From positions 26,699 through 90,698 of the forward strand of contig JBKEEJ010000014.1 in NCBI GenBank assembly GCA_047777345.1: a stretch of DNA of 64,000 bases, in the 5' to 3' direction. The DNA is from Anaerocolumna sp047777345. GTDB lineage: Bacteria; Bacillota; Clostridia; Lachnospirales; Lachnospiraceae. A model generated the notes under the pieces. The model did not search any database, was not told the DNA's origin, and was given only the letters and a program-made list of their open reading frames with translations. The position numbers and the translations under genes were made by a program. Positions 62,050 through 64,000 of the stretch are shown here, piece by piece. Numbering within the stretch: the stretch's first letter is position 1; each line of letters starts with the position of its first letter.

Positions 62050-63396
62050 TCAGACTGCCACATTTTCTGTCATCCAGTTTACCTTTTTATAGTAAATTAC
62101 AAATATGACGGAACTTAAAAACCAGGTAAGAGGATATGCCCAGAAAACGACTCTAATATCCGGTATAACATTAACCATTATTGATATATAAGTAATACGT
62201 ATGGCACACCAACATATCAGCATAGTCATCATGGGTACCGTTGATTTTCCGGCACCTCTTAAAATACCTGCCAGACAGTGTGATAAGGAAAGAAGGCAAT
62301 AGAATAAGGCTTCCGTTCTTGTCTGCATAACTCCGAATCCAATAACATCCGGCTGATTGTTAAAAATCCGTATCAGTGCAGGCGCAAATACCCATAAAAG
62401 TACGCCAACAGCTTCCGCCAAAAACACACCGGTAAAAATACCAAAACGTGCTCCCTTTTTAACACGGTCATATTCTTTGGCACCAAGATTTTGACTGATA
62501 AATGTAGTTAAAGCAACGCTAAAACTTGTAATCGGTAAAAATGCAAAACCTTCCAGTTTGGAATAGCTGCCGCAACCTGCCATTGCGACAGAACCGAATT
62601 TATTAATATTGGACTGAACTATAACATTGGCAAATCCTATTACAGAATTTTGAACGCCAGTGGGAATACCCAGTTTCAAAATACTTAACAGCATACCGGG
62701 ATTTATCTGAATTTGCTTAATATGGATTCTGTAAATTTCATCCACTTCCATAAGCTTTAAAAAACTTAAAATTGCACTTAAAAACTGCGAAATTGTGGTG
62801 GCTAAGGCAGCTCCTCCGATTCCTAATCCTAAAAAGGCCACGAACAGGATATCCAGTACCACATTAGTGACAGCCGAAATAATCAGATAATAAAGAGGGT
62901 GTTTACTGTCACCCACAGCCTGAAATATACCGACACAGGCATTGTACATAGACATTGCTATGCCACCGGCAAAATATAGTCTGAAATATACAACAGAATT
63001 TGATAGGACATCTTCCGGCGTTCCCATCATTCTTAACATCCATGGTGACAGTCCAATTCCTACAACCGTAATAATTATTCCTGTAATTAATCCGAAAGCT
63101 ACTGTGGTATGCACCGCTATGGATAAGTTCTTATAGTTTTTCGATCCCAAATATCGCGATATAATAACTCCCGCTCCTACAAAAATGCCATTTAGAAAAC
63201 CTACAATTAAAAAAATCAGGCTGCCCGATGAAGTTACCGCAGCCAGAGCATCTTTTCCAAGAACATTACCTACCACCAGTGAATCGGCTACATTATAAAG
63301 CTGTTGAAATAAATTGCCCAGAAAAATCGGCATCGCAAATAAAACTATTTTTTTAAAAATGTTTCCTTCCGTCAATTTTTTAACCCTTCCTGTCAT
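62050..63396 (-). CDS. MATE-family efflux transporter
   Basis: A twelve-helix exporter of about 448 residues. The N-terminal LTEGNIFKKIVLFAMPIFLG and NLFQQLYNVADSLVVGNVLG are typical of the Na+/H+-coupled MATE (DinF/NorM-like) family in clostridia; the first part of each half repeats this motif (SFSVALTTFISQNLGAKEYD in the second half). It exports drugs or metabolites; the substrate is unknown. The open frame starts with TTG at 63411; I prefer the ATG at 63396 although neither start has a strong ribosome site. It is a single-gene unit. Confidence 0.88.
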   Translation of the reverse strand: MTGRVKKLTEGNIFKKIVLFAMPIFLGNLFQQLYNVADSLVVGNVLGKDALAAVTSSGSLIFLIVGFLNGIFVGAGVIISRYLGSKNYKNLSIAVHTTVAFGLITGIIITVVGIGLSPWMLRMMGTPEDVLSNSVVYFRLYFAGGIAMSMYNACVGIFQAVGDSKHPLYYLIISAVTNVVLDILFVAFLGLGIGGAALATTISQFLSAILSFLKLMEVDEIYRIHIKQIQINPGMLLSILKLGIPTGVQNSVIGFANVIVQSNINKFGSVAMAGCGSYSKLEGFAFLPITSFSVALTTFISQNLGAKEYDRVKKGARFGIFTGVFLAEAVGVLLWVFAPALIRIFNNQPDVIGFGVMQTRTEALFYCLLSLSHCLAGILRGAGKSTVPMMTMLICWCAIRITYISIMVNVIPDIRVVFWAYPLTWFLSSVIFVIYYKKVNWMTENVAV

Positions 63397-63411
63397 TCGT
63401 AATAAAATCAA

Positions 63412-63790
63412 ACCTGTTTAATTCGTTTTCTGTTGTTAAATATAAAAACCTCCCAGCGCAAGTCCAGCAATCAAATCACCAGGAGATTTTACAATAATGC
63501 GTAAATTATTATATCAGTTAATTACCAGGTTTAAAAGAGGAAAAGGAAAAAATATTAGTTTTATATGTATTTTTTTCGCGAATGCCTCATCCAAAACAGC
63601 CATTGGTTTCTTTTGGAAGAGACTTTCTTGGAATAGTTTTTTTCATAAATTATATTTTCTCAATAAAAAAGAAACAGGTAAAGATTTATGAAAAAATTCA
63701 CCTGTTTCTTTTATGTATTACTAATAAGCCATAAACAATTTTCCTGAAAAAATATATTATTATAATTTTTTCATCCGGTCTTTAATTTAA
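63412..63790. other. Intergenic region before the rubrerythrin gene
   Basis: About 380 bp with no convincing gene. A plus-strand frame (63497-63691) has an AGGAG site but a basic, family-less product and its end lies inside the rubrerythrin terminator, so I do not call it. The promoter of the MATE gene should lie at the left end; none is clear. Confidence 0.4.
63661..63712 (-). terminator. Terminator of the rubrerythrin gene
   Basis: On the minus strand AAAGAAACAGGT / ACCTGTTTCTTT, a perfect 12-bp stem with a 20-base loop, is followed by TTTATTG. It begins about 80 bp past the rubrerythrin stop. Confidence 0.75.
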
Positions 63791-64000
63791 TTAGAATTTC
63801 TTATACATTTCCTTCTTTGCTCCGCACACAGGACATTTATCCGGTGCTCCGTCAAGGATGGTATGTCCGCAGATTGGACAGATATAAACGGCTTTCAGTT
63901 CCATATCCTTTCCTTCTTTAACCTTGTCTCTTGCCTGTGAAAACAGTCCCGCATGTATTTTTTCAGCTTCCAGGGCATAGTGGAAGGATCGTTTTGCTCC
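63791..64000 (-). CDS. Rubrerythrin, C-terminal part
   Basis: The last 69 codons of a rubrerythrin, running off the right edge. The fragment starts in the last helix of the diiron domain (RSFHYALEAEKIHAGLFSQA) and continues into the rubredoxin-like domain with both cysteine pairs, YICPICGHT and KCPVCGAKK, ending YKKF. Rubrerythrins reduce hydrogen peroxide in anaerobes, supporting a strictly anaerobic host. Location is cytosolic. Confidence 0.93.
   Translation of the reverse strand, partial: GAKRSFHYALEAEKIHAGLFSQARDKVKEGKDMELKAVYICPICGHTILDGAPDKCPVCGAKKEMYKKF

Noticed and set aside
63497..63691. Small plus-strand gene of 64 codons with an AGGAG site
   Set aside because: The spacing to the ATG is long (11 nt), the product is basic and unlike any family I know, and its end overlaps the rubrerythrin terminator.

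Overview
The window is a piece of a low-GC Gram-positive chromosome, most likely an anaerobic, spore-forming clostridium of the Lachnospiraceae type. The pointers are AGGAGG-type ribosome sites almost everywhere, sporulation genes (spoIIM, yqfC, yqfD, a SpoVB/MurJ-type flippase), a Gram-positive PolC, RNase Y, a partial rubrerythrin, and a tetrapyrrole cluster that stops at siroheme/corrinoid precursors. Nearly all genes lie on the minus strand. Only the DAHP synthase, one glycosyltransferase and a collagen-like gene lie on the plus strand. Domain and family names are from memory of the families; no database search was possible.

Layout. 1-850: edge of a BceR-like response regulator and a DUF1653 protein. 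1201-2229: DAHP synthase with its own promoter. 2452-7065: xerD, spoIIM, nudF, proC and aspB, a block that echoes the nudF-spoIIM-xerD order of Bacillus. 7600-10660: an accessory cassette (GPH sugar-type symporter, decayed alpha/beta hydrolase, TetR regulator) bounded by a short inverted repeat. 10920-14103: rny and miaB. 14291-17356: proline synthesis (proB, proA) with a DUF896 gene and a 5-formyl-THF cyclo-ligase gene between them. 17407-20236: two FAD proteins. 20467-26960: hemA-sirC-hemC-cobA/hemD-hemB-hemL, taking glutamyl-tRNA to uroporphyrinogen III, precorrin-2 and sirohydrochlorin. 27249-35656: a BofC-like protein, a flippase, a DUF3048 lipoprotein, and the ybeY / HD protein / phoH / yqfD / yqfC operon. 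35894-39593: rpsU with a damaged 3' end, alaS, an ACT-domain remnant and tRNA-Glu(CTC). 39916-53658: a housekeeping run in which polC, ispG, rseP, dxr, cdsA, uppS, frr and pyrH are followed upstream by a bactofilin gene and a polysaccharide deacetylase gene. 53914-57126: the Ku/LigD end-joining pair. 57538-60338: glycosyltransferase plus collagen-like surface protein. 60478-64000: a QueG-like iron-sulfur protein, a broken rhodanese gene, a MATE exporter and the end of a rubrerythrin.

Most striking are the reading-frame lesions. An exact 7-bp tandem duplication removes the C-terminus of ribosomal protein S21. The collagen gene has a one-base loss near its end and two scrambled patches. Three small genes (hydrolase, ACT protein, rhodanese) are clearly broken. 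The HD-domain protein between phoH and ybeY has lost its HD aspartate and a stretch of the catalytic core, and the XerD-type recombinase has Gln in place of the HxxR histidine. Some lesions, above all those in the repeat tract, could be sequence or assembly errors. I see no CRISPR array, prophage, complete insertion sequence or rRNA. The nearest thing to an unusual system is the collagen-like protein, built of an N-terminal galactose-binding-like domain and about 60 GPTGDT repeats, paired with a cysteine-clustered family-2 glycosyltransferase. I read it as a probable glycosylated spore-surface filament module.
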